Assembly: GCA_022885665.1 (NCBI GenBank)
Contig: JAGQDJ010000059.1
Location: 372,001-436,000 of the forward strand
Direction: 5' to 3'
DNA: 64,000 bases
Source: Triops longicaudatus
Lineage: Eukaryota; Arthropoda; Branchiopoda; Notostraca; Triopsidae
Below are positions 1 through 14,283 of the stretch, in pieces. Numbering within the stretch: position 1 is the first letter of the stretch; every line of letters starts with the position of its first letter. The notes under the pieces were generated by a model. The model was not told the origin of the DNA and ran no database searches. It saw only the letters and a program-made list of their open reading frames with translations. Made by a program: the position numbers and the translations under genes.

Positions 1-12
1 TCGGTTGCTTAC

Positions 13-118
13 CAATAAACACCTCTAGTAGTTGATAATCAGTCGTTTGCAGTTCTTCAATCCTACGTAGCTCCAAGTGAGATTCATTTGTGCCGTAATC
101 AGTGTCTGGTGATTCAGG
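13..118 (-). CDS. Possible internal or terminal exon at left window edge
   Basis: On the minus strand an open stretch of 35 codons runs from an acceptor-like ACCCAG (AG at 120-119) to a strong donor ATTG|GTAAGC (GT at 12-11). The reading is acidic and polar (starts PESPDTDYGTNESHLELRR, continues IEELQTTDYQLLEVFI) and looks protein-like, but I recognise no family. The tract before the acceptor is poor in pyrimidines, which weakens the call. A second minus-strand frame is also open here: an ATG at 138 gives 37 codons, ending at TAG 27-25. The same DNA could therefore be a 5' leader with a uORF. A palindromic CRE-like TGACGTCA at 138-145 overlaps that ATG. The rest of any such gene would lie left of the window. 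Confidence 0.3.
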
Positions 119-1035
119 CTGGGTAATTCTTTAGCCATGACGTCACCTACCAATCAGCATGTACGAGCTTGTAGGAATGTGTTACGGTAGCTTTTCTTTC
201 TGGTGGTACGTAATTCTACTTGCTCACGCAATACGGAGGCATTTCTATGGCGAAGCCTCATGCGAAGCGTAAGCCCCGGCGAAGCATTGTGTTAAGCGGA
301 TGGCAAGCTGCGTTAACGAGCGTTGGAAGCGAAAGGTTTGTGAACAGCTTAAAGGTGTAAGCTGACGAAGATGCTGCAAGTTGACCCTCCACCAAAGTCC
401 AGCTCAACTAGTATGCTATGTTAGCTACTGTTGGTAACAAAACCAACACATACGCACAATGCACAACAAAGGAACGTAAAGGCTCATTATGTGAAGCTTA
501 GCGAGATCACTGCCTCCACCGTGAGCCAGCGTTAGCCCATCAACTTGCTAAATTGACAGTTATCCGTCTCGCCCGACTATTTATTCCTACTTTACCTTCT
601 AACATTTCTCTGAAGAACTTTAACAGTTGCAAGAGCCATTAAAATTCGATTACAATTATTTCTGCTGGGAAAACTTCACAAAGACACGAAATTAACACAA
701 AGTTAATATTAAAATGTTTATAATTATATACTTTTTTTATTTTCAAGTATTTTCCAGAATGCGCAACAGCCGTTTAAAATTTATTAAAAGAATTATTTTT
801 TTTTTTTGTGATTTTTAAATCAATTTGTATTTTTACTTCTAAAAATATCTGCTGAGAATTTTATTCGCGTGAGAAGCTTGGACGTAATGAAAAGGAGTAG
901 TTTTCCCACGCATGGAATTTAATGGAAGAATAAAAAGGCTCTTTTTTAGCGTTGAAAAAGTGTCAGTGTAGGGAAATCAAGTCTTCAATGATTCGTTCAT
1001 TGGCACCAGCTTGCAGTTGTCACCTTGTTATGTAA
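119..1035. other. Non-coding stretch, first 550 bp GC-richer
   Basis: The first part (about 120-550) is richer in G+C than the surroundings and looks like promoter or 5' leader DNA. It holds TGACGTCA at 138-145 and several imperfect copies of GCGAAGC between 250 and 345. A 37-codon plus-strand ORF (ATG 247, stop 358-360) reads a basic peptide starting MAKPHAKRKPRRSI; I see no family match. The remainder is ordinary AT-rich sequence. Confidence 0.4.
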
Positions 1036-1458
1036 ATGTACGAGCGTCGAATTAGGGGACACGCGAGTGGGAGGGAGAGGAAGCGAGTTTGTGAAACCTC
1101 CGTAAAGCGTTACAACGAAACCATGATTACCTATGCAGGCGATGACACGCTCTTCACCTCCACACTACCAATAGCTTCAATCACGGCCATTCAAGAGCTC
1201 ATAAACCATCTTCTCTCCACTCCACGCCAATCGAGTTTCACCACGGATCCCACGAACTCCCTAACTCGCTCTCAATTACATAATAATGAAATTTCTAGCA
1301 CCACTGTAGACCCTCGTTCTCTTTTAAGAAAATCACATAGGGAAAACCACGATTTTGCCAAAAAAGACTTTCATACTAGACAAATATTCTCTTTCAGGAA
1401 AATTACGCTTGACAATTGTAGGATTTTGCATGCAAGAAACTCGGAAAAAATGCCTTAA
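1036..1458 (+). CDS. Hypothetical 140-codon ORF, unrecognised
   Basis: This ORF opens with a true ATG. Its middle part (about 1100-1320) is GC-richer than the flanks, and the opposite strand is closed in all three frames there, which favours coding on this strand. The middle reads ETMITYAGDDTLFTSTLPIA and is Ser/Thr-rich. The end becomes AT-rich and less protein-like, so if real the coding part may stop at a splice donor before the ORF does. No motif, signal peptide or membrane segment is visible, and there is no partner exon that I can connect. It may equally be chance. Confidence 0.2.
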   Translation: MYERRIRGHASGRERKRVCETSVKRYNETMITYAGDDTLFTSTLPIASITAIQELINHLLSTPRQSSFTTDPTNSLTRSQLHNNEISSTTVDPRSLLRKSHRENHDFAKKDFHTRQIFSFRKITLDNCRILHARNSEKMP

Positions 1459-3775
1459 ATAATTTCAGTTAAATAGTTTCACTCGACAAACCTGGTAAAT
1501 TCTTGTACATGTAAGCATTCTTAATACACGACGAAAACTGAGTTTGCCTAAAAGCAATTTGTAAAAGAGACTTGTAATGGAGAACTCTGTTCGAAAAAGA
1601 AAGAAATCTGTTTGAGAAAATGTGTTTGAAGCAATTCAAGTAAAATTTGCGAACTTCAGTTCTGAATTGAAATACCCTGAATTTGCTTTGGAAACAGGCT
1701 ATAAGACCATTTCTTTCAATAAGGCATAAATTATAGGTGTTTTGATTAACAGGTAACGGATAAAGAATCGGAGAATTATTTAATGTTCTCCACGAAATTA
1801 TCCCTAAGTTCTTAGTCAAATGAACTAGAATTTTGGCTTCACAAATGTGTGGCCTCAAAATTTGTTTTGACATTAAAAACACGTGGTTAATGAATATTTC
1901 ATTGACTAAGTTTGACTAGGTGTCATAAATACAGCTCCACTGTCTAAAAAATAATCATAATATACAATGACAAAGTCATTAAAGACTTTAATAGTATTTA
2001 AATTTATGACATATGAAGCCTTGACAATTTGAGTTTTCTTTAGTAAAAAAATAGAGGAATAGACCGTATTTCTCCTATTAAAAAGCATTGAGTTATTCTT
2101 AATGAGATCTCTTCACAAGGAATTTCCCGAGACTAGAAAACACTGTTCAGTATATTCGAAACTGACAAGTCTGCTTTCAAGAAAAATACATGGTTGAGTT
2201 GAATATACGTATAAAAACTTGCAGTTGCAACGCAAATGGCTCGTAAAATTGTTACCTCTCTCAACTAGTCTGAAAATCCCTTTTTCATTGTTGCCATTAA
2301 TGCAACTTACATGTGTATACATTTGCCCATATGCAGTTCGTTGAATTTATTGGATAGTGTGATATTTTTCAGCACTAAGGTAATTACAAAGTTTAGCATG
2401 GCTATTGTACAAAGTGAACGACGTGTCTTCTATTGAATTCTCTTCTATACGGAACACCAGTAGAATGGATTTAATCTGCGTTCACTGGAATAAAACATTT
2501 TCCGTCTGGTATTTACGTTTTCACCGTAAGCGTTATTTATTTGAAAACTGTGTAACTTTGGACTTTTATTAAGCAACTAAACCTAATTTCGCTTGATTGG
2601 AATTGGCCATTGGGTACGAAATAATTACTGGAAGGAAGTATGTGGTAATTAGGTTTTTGAACTAACTGCACCAATGTTACCCTATGTGCATTACATGTCT
2701 TATTACAGTACAAGTGTAACGCGCAGAAGGGATTAGTTATCGTTGATTCGTTTAGCGTAGCAGTCAAAATGTTCCTGAATAGTTTCCAATAAGTACCTTG
2801 ACAGATCGACCGCTGTACCTTGTAAACATAGTGATGAGATTAAGCAAGCCTTTTATTGTCGAGTTTCCGAGGGATGTGATCTCATTAGTTTTCGGGGGTT
2901 TGGACGCTCAACTATGCAGTGTATACCGTCAACCAGCACCCCTCCCGTACTGTATTTGATTGTTGATTGGGAGTTGTATTAAGAACAAGAATGCTCGCTA
3001 TTGTCAGCAGCAGGTTGCTTTTTGACGGTGAGTGTCACCTGGGCAACGGTGAACAACTACGCCAAGCATCTAATTGGGAATTGGCAGTGTCATTTATTGG
3101 ACCGTGCTCAACACGATTCCGTTCTTTACTATTCATTTTTTTCTTATGGTTCTATTTTACTGCATATTTTATGTTACTGATGCAACCGTCGCCCATCTTG
3201 GAAAACTTCTCACCATAACCATTTTTCAGCTTGTTATTCAGCTTAGTTTAACGCGTACTACGTCGTTGTTACTTTATAACTCCTTATTACTTTTTGAATT
3301 TCAAGTTGTTACCAATTTTATATCCTTTTGTTTTCGTTATATTTCCGTGTTTCGCTATAATTCATGCCATGTGTATACATGTGTATATATTTCTCTGCCA
3401 TTCGTAGTTCTTGATGTTTCTAATGAAATTTTTATATTCTCTATTATGCTTTATATTTATCCATATCTCCTGTTAGTTCTCAGTAATTTTTTATGTTTCC
3501 GTATCACCTTTATAATTCTTGAGGAATGAAATTTCATTAGAAAAATCGGACAATTAGTGAAATACAAAAGTAGTCTTGTCGAAGAGATGATAACAAGGTT
3601 TTGTAAGATAGACACAAAAGTTTTCTTTATTTAAATTCATGTACAGTGGGGAGGTTTAACAATCACACAGCTCCAGCTGAGGCGAGCCAATCAATTTCCA
3701 AATCACAAAAAGATTTGTATGACACGCAAACAAGTTTCATTTGCAACTGTCCCAAAATAAAGGTTCTAAAGCCTT
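1459..3775. other. Intergenic, no gene seen
   Basis: AT-rich DNA. The open frames on either strand are short, most lack an ATG, and they read like random translation (Phe/Leu/Ile/Tyr-rich from T-rich DNA around 3070-3530). Only the right end is assigned, to the 3' flank of the bsh gene. Confidence 0.5.
3626..3631 (-). terminator. Candidate poly(A) signal of bsh
   Basis: AATAAA on the minus strand, about 145 bases downstream of the bsh stop codon. Position and sequence fit a cleavage and polyadenylation signal. Not tested by transcript data. Confidence 0.5.
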
Positions 3776-6700
3776 TTAAGTAAAGTCAGACATTACGTCA
3801 ATATCGTCGTCGCTGTAGTGAGAACTTTGGCTACTGTGACTCACTTCGTCGCGTTCATGGTGTAAATCTGTAGGGAAGAAATGGAAAACTGTATTAGCAA
3901 ACCTTGAAATAGTTGTTTATGCGACAGTAAATTTGGTATAAATGGTAATAACGCATTTCTAAGAAATACTACACAATATAGGTTGCTTGGGTAGTCGAAA
4001 AATAACAGAAGGAAAACTGGTTAGATTAGCTTAACTTAAGGTTAGGATATAGTGAAATCGCTCAATTTTTTAGTTAATTTATATTAGGCTGTACGAATAG
4101 GTTATGTTAACTAAGGTTAGTTATGGCTTAGGTTAGGTTAAAGTAAGTTTTCTTGCAACTTTGTTCTAGTTTTTAGCGTAAAATAACAATTACACTCGCT
4201 CTTAATTTAACTCACCCTAACTAACCTAACTCAACTTAACCTTTATTAATGTACTAAACAGGATATGAATATGAACACCATTGAAAATTTAATGAAAATG
4301 TAGTAAAAGTTAAGTGAGGTTTCGCAGTAACTGCTTAAGTTGGTTTAAGTTAAGTGAAAATAAAAAAACATGCAACACACATGAAGTTTTAGCGTTAAAT
4401 AACTTAAGTAAACTTACCTTTTCTATTAAATATAGCCTAACTTAACTTAACAAATCCTAACCTAAGGTATTTTAGCCTATTTTAATTTATTAAACTCAAA
4501 CGTGAATGGACTGATTTCGGAATTTCAATGGAAAATAATACGTAGCTTAGTTCAGCTAAGTTAGATTAAACTATATCAAGCTAATTAGGTTATTTTAGTT
4601 GAGCTTACGTTAGATTAGACTAAGTTTAACAACTATGCTAAAGTAATGTGCATGCAAGCTTGCTTCCGTTATCTTCAGCTAAGTCAGATTAGCTAAGGTC
4701 AAGTTAGTCTTAAGTAAGTCTAATTGCGGTAAATATAAGCCTATTGTCACCTTAACGCCGTTTTTACCCTAAACTAACTTAACTAAACTTACCTTAAAAC
4801 AAAGCTGACTACCTTAACGTAACCTAAAACTAACTTTATTTCCATCTAAAGGGTTTTACCCAGTAAGATTGCTGGAAATTTTTCCTAATAAAATTTCTTC
4901 GTGACCAACGCCCCAACATCTGTTTCTACGAAAAAAGAGGATTTTCCTCCGTCGTATTTTACTTAATAGTCACCCAATACTCACACAAATGAAACAAAAA
5001 TAGCTCCATGGCAAGCCAAAGCTTCGTGCCGTAACTTAAAAAAAAAATAGCTGGCAGTGACAATTAACGTAAAGTACGCAGTAAAATAGTTAAAATGAGA
5101 AAATAACTGAAAATACTAACGCCAGTGCGTTCAAGTCACCTGAGGATGATCTGAGGCTCCTTTCTGCTGTATTGATCCCTAACGGTTGCCCATTGCTGCG
5201 TATTTTGTTCTTCTCATCGCTAATTTTCCGAATCTGCTTCTTGTGCTTCATTCTCCGGTTCTGGAACCAGGTTTTCACCTGCGTTTCTGATAAGTGCAAC
5301 GCATTGGCCAGTTCCACTCGTTCCGGGGTGGACAAGTATCGCTGTAATTCAAACCGGCGCTCCAATCCGTGTAATTGCTGATCCGAGAAAACGGTTCTGG
5401 CTTTCCGGCGTCGACCTTGTTTGGAACCCGGATCCGTTGCAAATAAGGCTGTAAAGGGCATAGGCAATCCTTTTTGGAGTACAAAAGCGTACATTAACAC
5501 AACAAGGATAAAAAAGCGGGGATTTTTTTTTTAAAGCGATGAGATGATTAGAAACAAAAGGAGATAAGTGGGTGTCAAAAAGTTCGTTAAAAGCTGTGTT
5601 GAACAAGTAGTTACCGGTCGCTTGAAAGAATAGAGGGGACGGATGCTGGCTATTATCTTTGCTGGCTGCTGCAGGTGAGGCAGAAGCATTACTGCTCGTG
5701 TGATTCGCCATGGGATTAGCACCGAGGGCACCAGTCAGTTGATTAGCGGAGGAGGAATGATTGCTATTCAAAAAAGCTGCTGCCAAAGCGCCCATTCCTG
5801 GGAACAATGCAAAGTCTTGGGAACTGAAACCCGCATAAGGAGTGAGAAAACCCCCACCCCCACCGTGGTGACCCATCGCAGCCAATGTTCCCATGTGAGG
5901 AGTATCGTAAGCGCCGGAATCTTTTGAAACCTTTAAAAGAAAAAAATTGCTAATTACTAAACATGAAACGTTATCGCCTAAAATCTAAATTCTATCTTAC
6001 TCAAATTTAATTTCAGAACAGAATATGAATTACTGGAGTAACTAAAACTGAAATAGGGATACTATTAAAAAAATTAAAAATAAAATAAAATTTTGAAAAA
6101 AAAATGAAATAACAAAACTGAAATAGGGATAAGTTACATTGAAAGAAAAAAAAAGGCCAGTTTTCTGTTTGGCTGGCCAGAGAGCGTGTATTAAAACAAG
6201 TTATAAATTAGGTAAATAATAATAATAATAATAAAGCAGAAATTACGTTTCTTCGTAACAAGAGTTAATTACAACGATTCCTAGCTACAAAAACGATTGA
6301 CTAACTATCAAAAACTGGAATTTGTTTGCAACTAAGAGACACTTTACAAAGACATACCGGTATTAGCACATGTTGGAATGTTCGAATGAAATTTAATTTG
6401 GAATATTGAAGGTACAGGTGTGTATTTTGAATACTGGAAATAAATAGGACTTCCTGGGCCTTTCTTCGGACAGAAATAGAATATTAGAACGAAATATATT
6501 TACATTTGTCGGAATATTGAAGCGACATAGGATACGCATTAAATAATCTATTAAAAAGAAAAAAGAGTACAAGTCTTTAATTGAGAGAATAATAATGAAT
6601 ATTCATTTTGAATGAATTTTGCCTATATGAAAATAACACGAGCAAGTAGTTATGTTTCGAAACAAATAACTCAAGAGTTCAAAATTTCTGCAGCTTAAGT

Positions 6701-8447
6701 TCACATTGAAGGAGAAGATCTTCTGACACGAGGAGCTTGTGAAGACGATTTCTGCAACACAGCTACATAATTTGCAAAACTATGGCGATACAAACGTTTC
6801 TATGGAGCTTTGAATGTCCACAGTGCATTTTTAATGAGCTAGCTAAATTGAAAACTTAACGTTAATTTATTTCAATATTTGGTTATAAACTAAAGTTGTA
6901 AGCTCGTAACCTTCTGATAATTTTTTTATCAAATATTTTAAATATTTTCCCATAACGAAATCAACAAAACAGCTCAATCGATTTTAAGTACTTCTGTCTC
7001 AGTTTCGTACCAAAGTACGAAACTGACAAAGTGTAACATATAATGAATGAAACAGAGTTTCAATATTAAACGTTGACAAAATATTTATTATTATAAATAG
7101 TTAGGAAATAGCTTCAGTAACGCTGATTTAGTCATTAATATTTTTTATAAAACCTTGAAATTTTATTACCATTAAACTAAATTAGTAAACTTTATTACCA
7201 AGACTTTTTTAAGACATGCTGGCCTTATTTAGAAAAGCTTGCACGTCGTTTCCATGCAACTTGACCATACGCGCCGTCGCCTTCTCTTGTTTCCCTTATT
7301 TACAATTTCACTTCAATGGCGTTTGCAGTAATTAGTTTCAGAAAGCTCAGGATTTCATTATCAATCTGCATTTCGAACGAATTAGTGCCTCTAAGTGAAG
7401 TTGTAACGTGCGAAAGAGGACTTACCTATGTAAAACGAAAACTTTTACTGAAGTTTCACCATTATAAGCTTGATAATGGTGATACAGATTGGAAATAGTT
7501 TGTCGAATAATTGCAGTAAAGAAAGAATGTCAATGGTGAGAGTTGTAAAATGGATTACAAACAGTTTACTGGAGAACTTCCTCCTTTTCGAACAAAGCAA
7601 TTAATGACGTATTTGAAGGGTTTAATGATTTTAAGAAGATTACTTTGATTTAATTTAGTTAGGTCTCTATTACTTCATTATTCGTTCTGTTTTTAACTTA
7701 TTAAGAACCAAAACGTGTGCCCAAGCCCCTAAATTATGCTCCATAGCACAAACGTAGAAAACAAAATAAAAAGTGAAGAAATAACAATATTTTTCAGGGA
7801 AATGTTCTGTAAAATCGCCGAACTGACTCATTTCAACTTGGAGAAACTTAAGGACGCAAACGATATTTCACACTTACACAGGAGAATTTACTTTCTCCGG
7901 GAAGGATTAGTTTTAGCATTGATGTTAAACATCCAAACTTTTTCCTTAATTTTTCGTTTCTACACTTTCTAGCAAGCTTGGAAGGTTTGAATGCTATCGC
8001 TTTGTATTCTTTGCTATCCACTGCATCTTTACGTTAGCGAAACGCGTGTTAAGTCCTGTGTTAATTAAAATTTATTAAGAAAAACCGCGAGCTATTTCTA
8101 TGTGTTCAGTTTTTATTTACCTTTAATGAAATCTTTATAGAAAAGCTTAAGTATTTTCCATTGTCATTCAATTTTATGTTGTTCTTCACATGTTAGTAAT
8201 TTAAGTGCCTAAACTTAATCTTTTTCCTGCGTTGATTGAAACTGTTAAGAAATAAGTGAAAAGTGGACAGAAAGTCTGATTTTATGGCAAAAGTATTTTA
8301 TAGGCTACACAAAAACATGACAAATGGGTAACGAATAATATATAAAAAACTCAAAACGCTTAAGTAATAAATTACCTTGGGGCGTTGGAAGAGGATATCA
8401 TCGATAAGAAACGAGGCTCGAGAGCCTTTGGAACTTGAATGGTCCAT
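3776..8447 (-). CDS. bsh: Brain-specific homeobox transcription factor (bsh/BSX)
   Basis: Four exons joined in phase: 8447-8376, 5930-5615, 5469-5140 and 3867-3776, giving 269 aa; all introns are GT-AG. The start is the ATG at 8447; the frame stays open a little further upstream but without another ATG. Exon 1 encodes an eh1-like Groucho-binding motif, FLIDDIL (residues 13-19). Exon 2 is Gly/Ala/His/Ser-rich. The homeodomain is residues 149-208 (begins RRRKARTVFSD, recognition helix KTWFQNRRMKHKKQ, with Gln50 and Asn51). The exon-4 acidic tail SDDDIDV matches the acidic BSX C-terminus. By family knowledge this is a nuclear DNA-binding protein that specifies brain and optic-lobe neurons in flies and hypothalamic neurons in vertebrates. 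The 2.4-kb intron 1 and the region upstream of 8447 are the likely places for enhancers. Confidence 0.93.
4005..4860. repeat. Degenerate TTAGG-like tract in bsh intron 3
   Basis: A dense field of words such as ggttagg, ttaagtta, cctaacc and aacttaac, in both orientations and never in clean tandem. It fills most of the last intron of bsh. Similar tracts recur at least six times in the window. It resembles a strongly mutated (TTAGG)n array or a low-complexity derivative; no element ends are visible. Confidence 0.7.
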
Positions 8448-10601
8448 TATGTTTTCTTCAAACCTTACACTTGCACGCACAATTTTCAAAACTGTTCGAA
8501 AATCGCTTGTAAGACTTTAAAAATGTTCACTTGGACCACGAAGTGAATATCACTGTGAAAAATCGTCAGTTGGTTTTTCTTGTTAAATAATTCAGTTTTG
8601 GAAATGTGTGACAATGCGAAGCTTTCCGAAGTTGGTGACGAACTATAACTGTCACCAACCGCTTAGAAGCTTAATGAGGTGCACTTTTGGTGGACGAGGT
8701 GGACTTCGAGTGTTAAATGAGGGCGACGTGAATGATGAGCTGTTGATAGCTCACTATTTGAGGTGCTTGATCAACAAACCTGCCACGAAGCGTGTTCTGT
8801 ATATCCGCTGGAAGCTCGTACGTCTATGGGTGTGTGTACGCTGAGGAGTGAATGGGCCAATCAGAACTTCGGGTGACGGTTAACGACGCGCAGACAAGAT
8901 GACTTCCCACAACTACATTGGACGAGCAAAACGTTCGATTTGCGGACGCCCCGAAACCTGCTCACCATCTCCTGCGCCAGATCAACTTTCCAGAAATGCG
9001 TTTCCAAAGCGAAAAGCTGCCAGAATACGAGCTCGTTAGGGCCTCAAGGGAGAGAATTAACCTTTTCCCGCCCTTTTTTCATCCTTTTTTCTCCTTTGCT
9101 TTTGCTTCATATCGTTGAGTTCAGATACATAAAAATTCTGAATTGACACCAAAATTCACAAAAAGAAAGAACATATTCACGTTTAGAAAGTTCGGAACTC
9201 CAAAGGACGAGAGCGCGTGACATTTTTAAGAATATGACACTATTGACGAAATGTCTTGCATTGCTACTATTGTAGCAATGTTATTGTAGAAATGTGTTAC
9301 AACAATTAGAAGACTTTCAATTGAAAATTTGGAAAATCATATTATAAAAATATTTAGAATACACTTAAGTTCTACATAAGCCTACTTCAATCTAATCAAT
9401 GCCTAAGGTAACCTAACTTAGTTCGTCTAACATAACTAATCTCTCTTGACATCATTCAACTAATGTAATCTAACTTAACGCAATATAGCTTAACCATCGC
9501 AAACCTAACCTAGCGTGACTTGTGGAGCCGAAATTTCTTTTTCTGACGTTCGTGCGTTCATGCGAATGCTTTGAACACATGAAAATTCACTAAAATGTGT
9601 AAATTAACTTTCTTTAACCTCGAGTGCTTAAGATAGTCTAACTTAAAGTTTGAAATAAAAGTGAAATCAGGAGTTCGAATAAAAAATTAATATATAGAAA
9701 AATGAATGGATTGTCTGTTTTATATTTTATTTTCCATCGTTTCAGCACTTTAAAATGCAATTAAAATTTCTTTTAATTGGGCGAAACTTCTTAACACCGC
9801 TACGAAGGTTTTGAAAGATTCGAGCTCTTAGGTACCAAAGAAACAAACAAGTCCCAAAAAAATCTTGTGAAAATTTGGTTTGGGTATGAATTATGACCAT
9901 TAAAGTAAATCGTACAATACGTAATGAATGTGGAGGTTGAAAACTTGAAACACTTTTTGAAGATTGTTCCTTTAAAAATTAATTTAGAAACTTAAAATGT
10001 GTCCCAATGTTTCAAATTAATTCCAAGTCTTTAATCGTTTCGTCGTTAATTCTTATGCTTAATTTCACAAGACGTGGAAACTTAAAATTTGAAAAGTGCA
10101 ACAAAAAAATACATTTGAATAAAAAAATATTTTAAGTTACTTGAAGATTAAGAATTTTGGTAACTTAGAAATTTAAAATAAGCTTATGAACTTTCAACGC
10201 AAAAACTGCTCTAAAACAGAAATACTGTGAACAATATACTGTGAAATTAAAGCTGAGAAATTAACAACTATGACATCTCACTATGAAATATGTTTAAATA
10301 AGCTTACAAAATGTTCAGAATAGTTTAGGTTCCTAAGTTTACTTTTATGAGCCTCAGTAAATTTTAGAGGCACTGTATATTCGACTTAATTTAGCCAAAC
10401 TCACGCCTGCAAAATACAAAAAAGAGACAAAATTAGAAGTCTTACTGTATCAACTTAAACTTAATGAATGTCCAAGCTAAGCAATTACAGTGTAATGCAT
10501 ATACATATTTGACTAAAATGGGAATGCCTTGGTGATATGTAATAAATATAAGGTACCATGAATGCACGAACTAACTTATTAAAGCGCGATTATTGAAAGC
10601 G

Positions 10602-10638
<37 letters not shown>

Positions 10639-11040
10639 TTTGAAACATTTTTAATACTTTGACATTTTAAAATTACCACCCAAAAAAAAAGCTTTGGATT
10701 GGTCATGTTTTCTACCAATTTTCTTTGAGAAAAAGACGTCTTCAAATGTAACTCTTTGAATTTATGTTTTTAAGGGACAAAACTTTGAATTTTCTCTGTG
10801 CAAGTGCTAAGAAACTTGACAATTTTGCCTGAAAATGTTTGTAAGTCTCCACACTATTACTCTTACTAAAAAAACTGCTGATTTTGGACGGTAGTGTAAT
10901 CCCACATTTCTGTACTAGGTCACGGTAAAAAGCGCTGTAGATCAAAACTCTCTTTTATTCACACAGTCGCTTCGAATTAGCTTCCAAATTTTTGGCTATT
11001 GTCAGCGTTAAAACCTTCATTTAAGCCATTCATACTTTTA
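8448..11040. other. bsh 5' flank and intergenic DNA
   Basis: About 8600-8980 is GC-richer than the rest and is a plausible promoter or leader region for bsh, which reads leftward from 8447. A plus-strand ORF (ATG 8614, about 76 aa, begins MRSFPKLVTNYN) lies there but looks like chance. An inverted pair GTTGGTGAC / GTCACCAAC sits at 8631-8639 and 8651-8659. About 9365-9650 is a weak ctaacc-type tract. The rest is plain AT-rich DNA. Confidence 0.45.
10607..10636 (+). repeat. Poly(A) run, 30 bases
   Basis: Uninterrupted A tract in intergenic DNA. No retroelement body is recognisable beside it, so it is probably a simple homopolymer. Confidence 0.9.
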
Positions 11041-11460
11041 TTAGTGATCGGGCTGCAGGAAAGTGCTGGTGATTTTCGTGAAGATAGACAGTAATGAGCA
11101 GAGCTCGTGTCTAGTTAGGATGTTCATGAGAAACAGGGAAACTGTAAGGGAAGAAAGGCGTTCTGTGTTGGCCATTGTTCTTTGGGTTCGTCCATGCAAC
11201 GCTCGCTTTCCTCCCTCGTGGCAGCCTTTGCTTTTGGTGTGTGCAGTAATAGAATTTCCGTCTTGGTCCTTTGGCTCCCTTTTATTGAAGGGCGTGGCGA
11301 CGTCAACCCAATCAAGCACTTTACTAATAGGAACTCTTTCGACGTTGTAGGACCGAACATCCTTGATGCCGGTAATAGCTCTACCAAAGCTGCCCCATTT
11401 GTGCTTAAAAGCTACCTCATGAGTAACTTTTAACACATGGGCCACGACGTGTAATACCTT
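11041..11460. other. GC-richer block with overlapping open frames, origin unknown
   Basis: About 400 bp stand out from the AT-rich surroundings. The longest open frame is on the minus strand and ends at a TAA at 11043-11041. It has no ATG near its 5' end and reads, for example, FKHKWGSFGRAITGIKDVRS then YNVERVPISKVLDWVDVATP. Two plus-strand frames of 83-95 codons overlap it. A short minus-strand ATG frame just upstream begins MTFKLEGITRRGP and stops in 19 codons. The pattern suggests an old coding or transposon-derived fragment with lost frame, but I recognise no family. Confidence 0.3.
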
Positions 11461-14195
<2,735 letters not shown>

Positions 14196-14283
14196 CACGG
14201 AACAATCACCCAAAAAAAAAAGTCCAGCAAAGAATAAAAAAGGAGAAATTCAAAGAAAAATAATTTGTTCATTAGTTTGTCCT

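Noticed and set aside
3074..3529. Long Phe/Ile/Leu-rich open frame resembling a multi-pass membrane protein
   Set aside because: It has no ATG at its start and is produced by T-rich low-complexity DNA; the residue pattern is composition-driven and overlaps another chance frame.
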